The notes: generated by a model not told the origin, from the letters alone. Positions 42,841-51,653 are shown, counted from the first letter of the stretch. The stretch: 64,000 nucleotides of DNA from Arcicella sp040387735 (GCA_040387735.1 JAZKDE010000014.1:1-64000), one strand, 5' to 3'. Numbers and translations are program-made.

Positions 42841-44838
42841 ATGCAAAAACTGCGTACTTCTATATCAATATTATCCGCAATTATTTTATTAAATAGTTGT
42901 AATTCCGCCTTGCAGTCCTTCAAAAAAGGTCAGAAAAAATTTGATAATGGCGAATACGAATTGGCTATCAAGGAATTGCAAAAAGCTTCGGGAGCAGGAT
43001 ATGAATTGGGTAAAACCAATTATCTCATTGCAGAATCTTATCGTTTATCAAACCGACCTTTACAAGCGGGAGATTACTACGAAAAAGCATTGGCGAGTGG
43101 CAGCCGTGAAAACGACTTGCGTTATTATTTGGCAACAACCCAAAAAATACAAGGAAAATACAAAGAAGCAGGCGAAAACTTAGAGAAATATCTTTCGGGT
43201 ATTCCGAGCAAAGAGTTGAAAAACAAAGCTCAAACTGAAATAGATTTATTACCCGAAATTGAAGAATTAGCCAATAAAAAAACTTACATCGAAGTAAAAC
43301 CGCTCAGTGTAAACTCATCAGGAACAGAATTTGCTCCCATTCCACAAGGCAATGATTTAATTTTTACGGCTTCACGCAAGGATGTAATTTATAAAAATAA
43401 TGGTTTGCCGTTTTTGGGTTTGTATCGTGCTGCTTTAAATACGCCAACAGAAGTGGGTACACCAACGCTTTTTAGTGCAACTATTTTCAAAGACAATGCT
43501 AACGAAGGCACGCCAACGTTTTCAAAAGATGGAAAGATGATGGTTTTTGCTCGTGGAAATACGGGCAAACGCTCTGACGCATCACCTGATGTAGATTTGT
43601 ATATTTCTAAAAATATTGATGGCGTTTGGTCTGAACCCGAAATGGTTTCTGTTTCAGATTCTTTGGCTTGGGATGGTTGCCCATCTTTTTCAGCCGATAA
43701 TAAAACCTTATACTTTGGCTCAAATCGTGCGGGAGGAAAAGGTGGCATTGATATTTATCGAGCCAATATTGATAACGCAGGAAGATTCGGACGTGCTATC
43801 AATATGGGTTCAGATATTAATACCGCTGGCGATGAAATGTTTCCTTACGTTTCTAAAGATGGGAAATTGTATTTTTCTTCTGACGGACACGCTGGCATTG
43901 GAGGTTTAGATTTATATTCAGCAACTCGTGTAAACGGTGAAATCAAAGTAGAGCATTTGGGAATTCCTTTAAATTCTCGCTTCGATGATTTTGGTTTAGT
44001 AGCCATTGATTCGACGAAAGGTTATTTTGCTTCAAATCGTGATTCTGGCAAAGGGGACGACGATATTTATTATTACGAAAACACGCAACCTGGCAAAAAA
44101 TACGAAAATATACCACCAGTAGTAGCCAAAAAAGAAGAGCCGAAAAAGAAAATTATTCGTTATTTCTTAGCGGGAAATATTACGGATAACAACAATAAAG
44201 CTCTTGACTCCGTGAAAGTGGCCATTTTGGATAATTCCACGAATCAAGCCATTGAAGAAATTTATACTAAAGGCGAAGGTACTTTTGGAAAAGTGAAAAT
44301 GGAAGAAGAGAAAACTTATACCATTGTTACTGAAAAAAAAGGTTATTTCACTAAACGTGAGCCATTTACGATGGTTGGGAAGTCAGTTTCCTTAGATAAA
44401 TTAACCCAAGCAGAAACGGATACAATTTTCTATGCAAGCATTAAAATGGAAAAGCCAGAAGTGGGCAAAGAGATTACAAAAACCTTTAACATTGCTCCCA
44501 TTTATTACAACTTAGATAAATCTGATATTAGAAGTGATGCGTCTTCGGAATTGGATAGAATTGTGCAAGTTTTAGCAGATAATCCGAACATAAAATTAGA
44601 ATTAGGCTCACATACCGACTCAAGAGCAACGACTGAGTATAACTTAAAATTATCTCAAAGACGAGCCGATTCGGCAGTTGCGTACATTATTTCTAAAGGA
44701 GTTTCTCCAACTCGTATTGTGGCGAAAGGCTACGGAGAAAGTCAATTAGTAAATCAATGTGCTGATGGTGTGACGTGTTCGGAAGAAGAACATCAATTAA
44801 ATCGTCGTACAGAGTTTAAGGTTTTGGAGGTAAAGTAG
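42841..44838 (+). CDS. PorE-like OmpA-family lipoprotein of the type IX secretion system
   Basis: A 665-residue envelope lipoprotein. The signal sequence ends in the lipobox LNSC (Cys20). Four modules follow in order: TPR repeats (about 25-130, for example GQKKFDNGEYELAIKELQKA), a PD40-type beta-propeller (about 150-410, with FSKDGKMMVFAR, FSADNKTLYFGSN and VSKDGKLYFSSD blades), a carboxypeptidase regulatory-like fold (about 435-530), and a C-terminal OmpA peptidoglycan-binding domain (about 545-665, GSHTDSRATTEYNLKLSQRRADS). This order and size match PorE, the type IX secretion protein that links the outer-membrane complex to peptidoglycan, though related OmpA lipoproteins of this phylum share the layout. 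The secreted subtilase in this window is a candidate cargo of such a system. Confidence 0.85.
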   Translation: MQKLRTSISILSAIILLNSCNSALQSFKKGQKKFDNGEYELAIKELQKASGAGYELGKTNYLIAESYRLSNRPLQAGDYYEKALASGSRENDLRYYLATTQKIQGKYKEAGENLEKYLSGIPSKELKNKAQTEIDLLPEIEELANKKTYIEVKPLSVNSSGTEFAPIPQGNDLIFTASRKDVIYKNNGLPFLGLYRAALNTPTEVGTPTLFSATIFKDNANEGTPTFSKDGKMMVFARGNTGKRSDASPDVDLYISKNIDGVWSEPEMVSVSDSLAWDGCPSFSADNKTLYFGSNRAGGKGGIDIYRANIDNAGRFGRAINMGSDINTAGDEMFPYVSKDGKLYFSSDGHAGIGGLDLYSATRVNGEIKVEHLGIPLNSRFDDFGLVAIDSTKGYFASNRDSGKGDDDIYYYENTQPGKKYENIPPVVAKKEEPKKKIIRYFLAGNITDNNNKALDSVKVAILDNSTNQAIEEIYTKGEGTFGKVKMEEEKTYTIVTEKKGYFTKREPFTMVGKSVSLDKLTQAETDTIFYASIKMEKPEVGKEITKTFNIAPIYYNLDKSDIRSDASSELDRIVQVLADNPNIKLELGSHTDSRATTEYNLKLSQRRADSAVAYIISKGVSPTRIVAKGYGESQLVNQCADGVTCSEEEHQLNRRTEFKVLEVK

Positions 44839-44887
44839 GTCAGATTTCTATTCTGACATATTATCAAGAAGAAATTTTAACAAAATT

Positions 44888-44917
44888 TTTGATTCTAAAT
44901 TTTAAATACTAAGTTTG
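44888..44917 (+). promoter_or_regulatory. trp operon promoter (TTTG - 18 - TAAGTTTG)
   Basis: TTTG (44888-44891) and TAAGTTTG (44910-44917) lie 18 bases apart, nearly the ideal Bacteroidota promoter. The predicted transcript start is near 44924, about 12 bases before the leader peptide ATG. Confidence 0.7.
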
Positions 44918-44935
44918 CAACATCAAAACGACAAA

Positions 44936-44992
44936 ATGACAACAAATTTCAAAAATACAGCATGGTGGTGGCAATTGACAAACGTCGGTTGA
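44936..44992 (+). CDS. tryptophan operon leader peptide (three consecutive Trp codons)
   Basis: An 18-residue open frame reads MTTNFKNTAWWWQLTNVG and ends in TGA at 44990. Residues 10-12 are three successive TGG codons (44963-44971), very unlikely by chance in such AT-rich non-coding DNA. The stop codon lies inside one arm of the antiterminator helix (44987-44997). Ribosome stalling at the Trp codons would leave that arm free, whereas a ribosome reaching the stop would cover it. This is the standard design of a transcription attenuator. The peptide has no other likely function. Confidence 0.88.
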   Translation: MTTNFKNTAWWWQLTNVG

Positions 44993-45070
44993 ACAGTCCC
45001 ATTGTGTATTTTCGATAAAGATATATTTATCAGAAAAAGGCTTACTGTTCAACCAGTAAGCCTTTTTTGT
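44987..45070 (+). promoter_or_regulatory. trp attenuator: mutually exclusive antiterminator and terminator
   Basis: The terminator stem is AAAAAGGCTTACTG (45034-45047), loop TTCAAC, and CAGTAAGCCTTTTT (45054-45067), with the U-run continuing beyond. The competing antiterminator pairs GGTTGAACAGT (44987-44997) with ACTGTTCAACC (45044-45054), 11 perfect pairs, which uses the inner part and loop of the terminator's 5' arm. A small hairpin, GATAAA/TTTATC (45014-45031), lies between. The antiterminator arm overlaps the last codon and stop of the leader peptide, so translation of the Trp codons decides which helix forms. High charged tRNA-Trp gives termination before trpE; low charged tRNA-Trp gives read-through. 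Confidence 0.88.
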
Positions 45071-45090
45071 TTTCTAATAATTGAAAAAAT

Positions 45091-46503
45091 ATGAATTTTA
45101 AAGTAACAACAATCTCAAAAAAACGACTGGCAGACACAGTTACTCCCGTTGGAATATTCCTTAAACTCAGAAATCAGTTTAAGAATACTGTCATGCTGGA
45201 AAGTGCTGATTATCACGGCAAAGAACACGGATATTCGCACATTGCCTGCGACCCTGTTGCGAGCATTATCATCAATAATGACATCGTTACGCAGACTTTT
45301 CCAGACGGCACAAAAGAATCTTTCCCTTTAGCAAAACGCAAAGATGCAGTTCAGGCATTGATGAATTTTGCGAAAAGATTTGAGTGGACTCGTGAGCTAA
45401 ACGATGCTCCGATGGCAAATGGAATGTTCGGACACATCAGCTACGATGCCGTTGAATATTTTGAGGATATTGAAATTCAAGAGAAAAATGAGAATACCGA
45501 AATGCCTTCGATTATCTATTACGTCTATCGCTACGTAATTGCTATCAATCATTTCAAGGACGAAATGTCCATTTATGAACACCAATATGGCGATGAAAAA
45601 TTAGCAGAAAAGCCTTTTGAAAAACTGGATTTCTTGATGAATTTGCCGCATTATTCAACCAAGCCTTTCAAACTTACCAGCGAAGAAACCACCAATTACA
45701 CCGATGATGAAATGCGAGTGATCATCAACGAATGTATCAAACATTGTTTAAGAGGTGATGTATTCCAAATTGTGCCTTCACGTCGTTTCAGCCGTACTTT
45801 TGAAGGTGATGATTTTCAGATTTATAGAGCCTTGCGGTCAATAAATCCATCGCCTTACATGTTTTATTATGATTATGAAAATTACCATATTTTTGGAGCA
45901 TCGCCCGAAAAACAAATTGCGATAAAGGGAAATATGGCAGAAATTCACCCCATTGCCGGAACATTCAGACGGACTGGAGATGACGAAAAAGACGCAGAAT
46001 TAGCTCGTGAATTATTAGCCGACCCCAAAGAATCTGCTGAACACGTTATGTTGGTGGACTTGGCGAGAAACGATTTATCAAGAAGTTCGGACGTGGTGAA
46101 AGTCGAGACTTTCAAGGAAGTTCAATTCTATTCACACGTCATTCACTTGGTTTCAAAAGTAACTGGACAAATGACAGCGGGAACAAATCCACTGCAATTA
46201 GTGGCTGATACTTTCCCAGCGGGAACGCTTTCGGGTTCGCCAAAACACAATGCCATGAGCATTATCAATCGTTTAGAAAACGTCAATCGCCACATTTACG
46301 GCGGTGCAATTGGCTATATGGATTTTGAAGGTAATTTTAACCATGCCATTGCTATTCGTACTTTTATGAGTAAAAATAACACGCTTTTCTATCAAGCAGG
46401 CATGGGCGTTGTAGCAAAATCTGTAGTAGAAACAGAAATGGCAGAGATTAAATTGAAATTAGGAGCTTTGAGAAAAGCGTTGGAATTGGCGGTGGAGATT
46501 TAG
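45091..46503 (+). CDS. trpE: anthranilate synthase component I
   Basis: TrpE makes anthranilate from chorismate with ammonia or TrpG-derived glutamine nitrogen, the committed step to tryptophan. The 470 residues contain the feedback-site motif MLESADY (about residues 34-40), comparable to the LLES of Trp-inhibited enzymes, and the chorismate-binding domain with SRRFSRTF, HPIAGTFRRTGDDEKD, MLVDLARNDLSR, FPAGTLSGSPK and YQAGMGVV. The ATG at 45091 follows the attenuator terminator by 20 bases. A short dispersed-type hairpin lies between it and trpG. Confidence 0.96.
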   Translation: MNFKVTTISKKRLADTVTPVGIFLKLRNQFKNTVMLESADYHGKEHGYSHIACDPVASIIINNDIVTQTFPDGTKESFPLAKRKDAVQALMNFAKRFEWTRELNDAPMANGMFGHISYDAVEYFEDIEIQEKNENTEMPSIIYYVYRYVIAINHFKDEMSIYEHQYGDEKLAEKPFEKLDFLMNLPHYSTKPFKLTSEETTNYTDDEMRVIINECIKHCLRGDVFQIVPSRRFSRTFEGDDFQIYRALRSINPSPYMFYYDYENYHIFGASPEKQIAIKGNMAEIHPIAGTFRRTGDDEKDAELARELLADPKESAEHVMLVDLARNDLSRSSDVVKVETFKEVQFYSHVIHLVSKVTGQMTAGTNPLQLVADTFPAGTLSGSPKHNAMSIINRLENVNRHIYGGAIGYMDFEGNFNHAIAIRTFMSKNNTLFYQAGMGVVAKSVVETEMAEIKLKLGALRKALELAVEI

Positions 46504-46509
46504 TTTTTT

Positions 46510-46563
46510 GCCACGAAGACACGAAGACGCTAAGGTTTAACGAGACATTGTTGCCTTTGTGGC
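46510..46563. repeat. palindromic repeat element between trpE and trpG
   Basis: GCCACGAAG (46510-46518) and CTTTGTGGC (46555-46563) are inverted partners (8 of 9 positions) around a central part, with the text GCCACGAAGACACGAAGACGCTAAGG. This closely resembles a family of dispersed palindromic elements found in many bacterial genomes. It sits within an operon, so it is transcribed with trpE and trpG. Confidence 0.55.
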
Positions 46564-46592
46564 TAAAATCACAGTAAAACAAAGATAAAAAA

Positions 46593-47159
46593 ATGAAAAT
46601 ATTAGTCTTAGATAATTACGATTCATTTGTCTATAATTTGGTGTATATCCTTAAAGAATTAGGCAATGATGTGGACGTTTTTCGTAACGATAAAATTGCG
46701 TTGGAAGAAGTCAAAAAATACGATAAAATTCTCCTTTCGCCAGGGCCAGGAATTCCCGAAGAAGCAGGTATTTTATTAGATGTTATCCGTGAATATGCTC
46801 CGACCATTCCAATGTTGGGTGTATGTTTGGGACATCAAGCCATTGGAGAAGCTTTTGGGGCAAAATTGCACAACATGGGCGACGTACTTCACGGGGTAAC
46901 TACTAAATGTATCATCACTGACCCTTCGGAAGTTCTTTTTCAAGGTATTCCAAAAGAATTTGACGTTTGTCGCTATCATTCATGGACGGTTGTAGCCAAT
47001 ACAATGCCCGAAGATTTAAAAATTACCGCTATTGATGAAAATAATTTTGTAATGGCAGAAGCTCACACTCGTTATGATGTGCGTGGGGTACAATTTCACC
47101 CAGAAGCATATTTGACACAATATGGCGTAAAAATGGTTGAAAATTGGGTGAAAATGTAA
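46593..47159 (+). CDS. trpG: anthranilate synthase component II (glutamine amidotransferase)
   Basis: TrpG frees ammonia from glutamine for TrpE. The 188-residue class I amidotransferase shows DNYDSFVYNL at the start, the oxyanion region LSPGPGIPEEAG, the nucleophile Cys in LGVCLGHQAIGEAFG (about residue 78) and the His-Glu pair in GVQFHPEAYLT. The family length is normal. It lies 89 bases after trpE, with a hairpin repeat between them. Many bacteria also use this subunit for p-aminobenzoate synthesis, but its position indicates the Trp role. Confidence 0.96.
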   Translation: MKILVLDNYDSFVYNLVYILKELGNDVDVFRNDKIALEEVKKYDKILLSPGPGIPEEAGILLDVIREYAPTIPMLGVCLGHQAIGEAFGAKLHNMGDVLHGVTTKCIITDPSEVLFQGIPKEFDVCRYHSWTVVANTMPEDLKITAIDENNFVMAEAHTRYDVRGVQFHPEAYLTQYGVKMVENWVKM

Positions 47160-47190
47160 TTGATTATCCTGAATCGAAAGAGATAAAAAC

Positions 47191-48180
47191 ATGAAACAAT
47201 ACTTACAAAAACGAATTTCAGGAGAAATCCTTAGCAAAATTGAAGCTAAAGAAGCTCTTTCAATCATTGGAAAGGGCGAAGCAAACGTTAGCCAAATTGC
47301 TGCTTTTTTAACCACTTACATGATAAAATCTATCACGGCAGATGAATTAGAAGGTTTCCGTGATGCCATGTTAGATTTAGCAGTTACGGTAAATCTTTCT
47401 GAATTTTCGCCGATGGACGTTTGCGGAACGGGTGGCGATGGCAAAGACACTTTTAACATTTCAACGACTTCCTCTTTCATCGTTGCGGGTGCGGGGCAGT
47501 ACGTGGCAAAACATGGAAATCATGGCGTTTCGTCCTCGGTTGGTTCTTCAACAGTTTTGGAATATTTAGGCGTAAAATTCACCAATGATGAAAGTTATTT
47601 AAAGGCCAAAATCGAAGAGGCTGGAATTTGTTTTTTACACGCTCCATTATTTCACCCAGCGATGCGTTTTGTTGGACCAGTTCGCAAGGAATTAGGTATG
47701 AAAACCTTTTTTAATATGCTTGGACCAATTTTGAACCCCGCCCAAGTAAAAAAACAAGTAACGGGTGTTTACAATACAGAAATTTTAGGCATTTTTGGAG
47801 AACTATTCCAAAAGGCAGAAGGGAATTTTGGCGTTTTATTCGGTTTAGATGGTTATGACGAAATTTCACTAACTTCTGACTTTGAATTGATCACCAAAAG
47901 AGGAAAAGAAACGTTTTCGCCAGAACAATTAGGTTTCACAAAATGTAAACAAGAAGATTTACACGGAGGAAATAACGTTGAAGAGTCGGCAAAAATATTA
48001 GTTTCTATTTTGGAAAATAAAGGAACAAAAGCCCAAACTGAGGTCGTTTTAGCGAATGCTGCTACTGCTTTATATTGTGCCGATGAGAATTTAAGTTTGT
48101 CAGACGCAGTTTTGAAGGCAAAAGAATCTTTAGAAAGTGGAAAAGCCTTAACTTCGTTTAAAAAATTTGTAATGCCATGA
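47191..48180 (+). CDS. trpD: anthranilate phosphoribosyltransferase
   Basis: TrpD joins anthranilate to PRPP. The 329-residue protein has the PRPP-binding motif DVCGTGGDGKDTFNIST (about residues 76-92), the KHGNHGVSSSVGSSTVLE helix start, the HPAMRFVGPVRKELG anthranilate-binding loop, and GPILNPAQ. The stop TGA overlaps the ATG of the Uma2 gene in ATGA, so the two are translationally coupled. It follows trpG by 31 bases. Confidence 0.96.
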   Translation: MKQYLQKRISGEILSKIEAKEALSIIGKGEANVSQIAAFLTTYMIKSITADELEGFRDAMLDLAVTVNLSEFSPMDVCGTGGDGKDTFNISTTSSFIVAGAGQYVAKHGNHGVSSSVGSSTVLEYLGVKFTNDESYLKAKIEEAGICFLHAPLFHPAMRFVGPVRKELGMKTFFNMLGPILNPAQVKKQVTGVYNTEILGIFGELFQKAEGNFGVLFGLDGYDEISLTSDFELITKRGKETFSPEQLGFTKCKQEDLHGGNNVEESAKILVSILENKGTKAQTEVVLANAATALYCADENLSLSDAVLKAKESLESGKALTSFKKFVMP

Positions 48181-48758
48181 CATTTGCAGAATTAGACCTT
48201 AACGGCACTTATACGTATGCCGATTATTTGAAATGGACTTTTGAAGAACGCCTTGAAATTATTAAAGGTAAAATCTTTCCTATGTCCGCCCCTGCGAGGA
48301 TTCACCAACGAATTTCAGGAAAATTATCTTTTGAGATACAAAAATACCTTGAAGGTAAAAAATGTGAAGTATATTCAGCCCCTTTCGATGTAAGGCTAAC
48401 TCCTTTGAAAAGAAATAATTCTGACAAAGTTCACACCATCGTTCAACCCGATATTTGTGTAATTTGTGATTTAGATAAATTAGACGAAAAAGGCTGTGTG
48501 GGAGCTCCAGACCTAATTATTGAAATTCTTTCTCCAGGCAATTCCCGCAAGGAGATGAGAGAAAAGTATGAAGTTTATGAGGAAAATGGCGTAAAAGAAT
48601 ATTGGTTAGTTGAGCCACAAGACAAATGCGTTTTTGTCTATGTATTGAATGAAGCTGGCAAATACATTGGTTTACAACCAGTTACAGATGAAGACATTCT
48701 AATTTCTACTACATTCCCTGATTTACAAATAGATTTATCCAGAGTTTTTGATAATTAG
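48177..48758 (+). CDS. Uma2-family (DUF820) putative endonuclease
   Basis: A 193-residue protein of the Uma2 family, with a PD-(D/E)xK nuclease-like fold. Typical features include TYADYLKWTFEERLEIIKGKI near the start, IHQRISGKLSFEI, the VQPDICVIC acidic motif, and the ending GAPDLIIEILSPGNSRKEMREKYEVYEENGVKEYWLVEP, where the Asp, Glu and Lys/Glu positions could bind a metal. No experimental role is established for most members; many are dispersed in multiple copies in cyanobacteria and Bacteroidota. Here it overlaps trpD by four bases and is followed by 93 bases before trpC, so it is inside the trp operon without any obvious link to tryptophan synthesis. It is most likely an acquired passenger. 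Confidence 0.88.
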   Translation: MTFAELDLNGTYTYADYLKWTFEERLEIIKGKIFPMSAPARIHQRISGKLSFEIQKYLEGKKCEVYSAPFDVRLTPLKRNNSDKVHTIVQPDICVICDLDKLDEKGCVGAPDLIIEILSPGNSRKEMREKYEVYEENGVKEYWLVEPQDKCVFVYVLNEAGKYIGLQPVTDEDILISTTFPDLQIDLSRVFDN

Positions 48759-48851
48759 AAAAGTAATGAGCATTGAACGCTGAGTTTAATTGAAAGATAA
48801 AACTCATAACCGCAACGGCGGACCGTTCATAATTCATAATTCATAAATAGA

Positions 48852-49640
48852 ATGACCATTTTAGATAAAATAATTGCCCGAAAGCAAGAAGAAGTAGCCG
48901 AAAGAAAAGCACAAGTTTCAGTCAAAGAATTAGAAATGAAAGGCTATTTTGCCAAAACTACTAATTCACTGAAAACAAGTTTACTAAATCCTTCTTCAAG
49001 CGGAATAATTTCGGAATTTAAGCGAAAATCTCCTTCAAAAGGAATCATAAATGCCAACGTTACGCCCGAAAATGTTACGTTTGGATACGTACAGGCAGGA
49101 GCGGCTTGTTTGTCAGTTTTAACAGATATTGACTTTTTTGGTGGTTCAGACGATGATTTTCTAAGAGCCAGAAAAGCCAATCCGAGCATTCCAATGATTC
49201 GAAAGGATTTTATGATTGATGAATACCAAATCATTGAAGCAAAATCTTTGGGAGCTGATGTAATTTTGTTAATTGCCGCTAATTTGAGTCCTCAAAGAGT
49301 CAAAGAATTAGGCAAATTGACAAAAGAATTAGGCATGGAAACACTCTTGGAAATTCATGACGAAGAAGAACTAAATCGTAGCCTTTGCGAGTATATTGAT
49401 GTGGTGGGCGTAAACAATCGCAACCTCAAAAATTTCTCGGAACAAAACGTTAATGCATCTCTCGAATTAGCCGAAAAAATTCCAGCGAATTGTATTAAAA
49501 TTTCGGAAAGTTGTATCTCAGAAGCAGAAACCATAAAACTTTTGAAATCAGTTGGTTATCGTGGTTTTTTGATGGGGGAAACATTTATGAAAACCGAAAA
49601 TCCTTCTAAAGCTTTAGCTGATTTGATTGCTCAACTTTAA
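48852..49640 (+). CDS. trpC: indole-3-glycerol phosphate synthase
   Basis: TrpC closes the ring of 1-(2-carboxyphenylamino)-1-deoxyribulose 5-phosphate to indole-3-glycerol phosphate. The 262 residues form a single TIM barrel. Motifs include ISEFKRKSPSKG (the catalytic Lys and SPS motif, about residues 56-67), LTDIDFFGGSDDDF, IRKDFMIDEYQI, LLIAANLS, EIHDEEEL, VGVNNRNLKNF and KISESCI, with GFLMGETFM near the end. It is not fused to TrpF. It lies 93 bases after the Uma2 gene, a spacer that holds a few short repeats. Confidence 0.96.
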   Translation: MTILDKIIARKQEEVAERKAQVSVKELEMKGYFAKTTNSLKTSLLNPSSSGIISEFKRKSPSKGIINANVTPENVTFGYVQAGAACLSVLTDIDFFGGSDDDFLRARKANPSIPMIRKDFMIDEYQIIEAKSLGADVILLIAANLSPQRVKELGKLTKELGMETLLEIHDEEELNRSLCEYIDVVGVNNRNLKNFSEQNVNASLELAEKIPANCIKISESCISEAETIKLLKSVGYRGFLMGETFMKTENPSKALADLIAQL

Positions 49641-49733
49641 GGATATTTACCTTTGAAAGCCACTAAATTTGATTTTATGATAATTGACTGATTTTCAGTA
49701 AATTTGCTCAATTGTTATTAGCCCTTTAAAATT

Positions 49734-50372
49734 ATGCGACTAAAAGTTTGTGGTATGCGTGAGGCGGAAAATATTCGCCAGTTATTAGCCCTTCAACCTG
49801 ATTATATGGGCTTTATATTTTACGAAAAATCGAGCCGATTTGTTGGTGAAGATTTGGATGAGGATTTATTAAAATCTTTTCCCCACACAATTCGTAAAGT
49901 AGGTGTTTTTGTAAATGCTACGGCGTCTTATATCTTGGATAATTACAAAAAATATAATCTCGACTACGTTCAGTTGCACGGCGAAGAACTACCCGATTTT
50001 TGTAGAAATTTAAAATTGAAAGGGGTAAATATTATCAAAGCATTTTCAGTTGATGAAAATTTTTATTTTGGCAAACTCCAAAATTATAAACCTTACTGCG
50101 ACTTCTTTTTATTCGATACGAAAGGACAAGAAAGAGGTGGTAACGGAACAACTTTCGACTGGCGTATTTTGAGCAAATATGATAACGAAAAGCCATTTTT
50201 CTTAGCAGGTGGAATAGACTTAGAGAATGCTCATAAAGCACTCGAAATCAAAAACTTAAAAATCCATTCATTAGATGTAAATAGCAAATTTGAAATAAGT
50301 CCAGCGTTAAAAGATATTGATAAATTAGAAGAATTAATGAGAATTATTAAGCCAGAAATGGTGGAAGTATAA
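49734..50372 (+). CDS. trpF: phosphoribosylanthranilate isomerase
   Basis: TrpF isomerises N-(5-phosphoribosyl)anthranilate by the Amadori reaction. The 212-residue TIM barrel shows LKVCGMREAENI (catalytic Cys5), MGFIFYEKSSRFVG, YVQLHGEELPDF, FLFDTKGQERGGNGTTFDW (catalytic Asp in the first part), FFLAGGIDLENA and SLDVNSKFEISPALKD. The family length is normal. It is 93 bases after trpC and 12 bases before trpB. Confidence 0.95.
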   Translation: MRLKVCGMREAENIRQLLALQPDYMGFIFYEKSSRFVGEDLDEDLLKSFPHTIRKVGVFVNATASYILDNYKKYNLDYVQLHGEELPDFCRNLKLKGVNIIKAFSVDENFYFGKLQNYKPYCDFFLFDTKGQERGGNGTTFDWRILSKYDNEKPFFLAGGIDLENAHKALEIKNLKIHSLDVNSKFEISPALKDIDKLEELMRIIKPEMVEV

Positions 50373-50384
50373 AAAAACACCAAA

Positions 50385-51578
50385 ATGACAATCACAGAAT
50401 CAGTATATAACGTAAACGAAAAAGGATATTACGGACAATTTGGCGGAGCTTTCATTCCAGAAATGCTTTATCCAAATGTGGAAGAATTACGAGTTTCATA
50501 TCTCAGTATTATCGCAGAACCTTCATTTCAAGAAGAATATAATGCTTTATTGAAAGACTACGTTGGTCGTCCAACGCCGCTATTCTTGGCGAAACGCTTA
50601 TCCGAAAAGTACAATACAACCGTTTATCTAAAACGAGAAGATTTATGCCATACTGGAGCTCATAAAGTGAACAATACAATTGGGCAAATTTTAGTGGCAA
50701 AACGTTTGGGCAAAAAGAAAATCGTTGCTGAAACGGGTGCAGGTCAGCACGGCGTGGCAACTGCAACGGTTTGTGCTTTGATGGGCTTAGAATGTATCGT
50801 GTATATGGGTGAAATTGACATTCAACGTCAAGCACCTAATGTAGCACGTATGAAAATGTTGGGGGCAGAAGTTCGTCCTGCGATGAGTGGTTCAAAAACG
50901 CTAAAAGATGCGACTAACGAGGCGATGCGTCATTGGATAAATAACCCCGTTGATACGCATTATATCATTGGTTCGGTGGTCGGACCTCACCCCTATCCTG
51001 ACATGGTTGCGAGGTTTCAGTCGATTATTTCGGAAGAAATCAAATGGCAATTATTAGAAAAAACGGGGAAAGAAACACCCGATTACGTAATTGCTTGCGT
51101 GGGTGGTGGTTCAAATGCGGCAGGTGCGTTTTATCATTTCTTAGACGATACAGAAACTCGCTTGATTGCTGCTGAAGCGGGTGGACATGGCGTAACTTCT
51201 GGATTGTCAGCTGCTACTACTTTCTTAGGAAAAATGGGCGTTCTTCACGGAAGCAAAAGTCTGTTAATGCAAACACCTGACGGACAGGTAGTTGAACCAC
51301 ATTCTATTTCAGCAGGTTTAGATTATCCAGGAATTGGACCAATGCACGCTAATCTTTGGGATACCAAAAGAGCAGAATTTTACGCTATCACGGATGACGA
51401 AGCATTAGAATCAGCTTTGGAACTTTCAAAATTAGAAGGAATTATTCCTGCTCTTGAATCGGCTCATGCTTTGGCAGTTTTGAAATACCTAAATGCAAAG
51501 CCTGATGAAACCGTAGTCATTAATCTTTCGGGACGTGGCGATAAAGATTTAGATACTTATATGAAATATGTTTTGTAA
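50385..51578 (+). CDS. trpB: tryptophan synthase beta chain
   Basis: TrpB joins indole to serine with pyridoxal phosphate. The 397 residues include the PLP-lysine motif TGAHKVNNT (Lys about residue 88), AETGAGQHGVATA, GVVGPHPYP, the CVGGGSNAAG glycine-rich phosphate-binding loop and NLSGRGDKD. It has the standard TrpB1 length, so it probably forms the usual complex with TrpA, yet trpA does not follow. The next gene is on the opposite strand after only 93 bases, in which a terminator occurs. TrpA must be elsewhere or absent. Confidence 0.97.
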   Translation: MTITESVYNVNEKGYYGQFGGAFIPEMLYPNVEELRVSYLSIIAEPSFQEEYNALLKDYVGRPTPLFLAKRLSEKYNTTVYLKREDLCHTGAHKVNNTIGQILVAKRLGKKKIVAETGAGQHGVATATVCALMGLECIVYMGEIDIQRQAPNVARMKMLGAEVRPAMSGSKTLKDATNEAMRHWINNPVDTHYIIGSVVGPHPYPDMVARFQSIISEEIKWQLLEKTGKETPDYVIACVGGGSNAAGAFYHFLDDTETRLIAAEAGGHGVTSGLSAATTFLGKMGVLHGSKSLLMQTPDGQVVEPHSISAGLDYPGIGPMHANLWDTKRAEFYAITDDEALESALELSKLEGIIPALESAHALAVLKYLNAKPDETVVINLSGRGDKDLDTYMKYVL

Positions 51579-51610
51579 GTAGGTGTCAGGGTTTTGTAGT
51601 TAGTGATTAG

Positions 51611-51653
51611 TCACGGCAATGGTTTTTTCGCAGAACTATTGCCGTGATTTTTT
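51611..51653. terminator. trp operon terminator
   Basis: TCACGGCAAT (51611-51620) pairs perfectly with ATTGCCGTGA (51638-51647), followed by TTTTTTA. It ends the trp operon and also serves the convergent KdsC-like gene from the other side. Confidence 0.75.
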
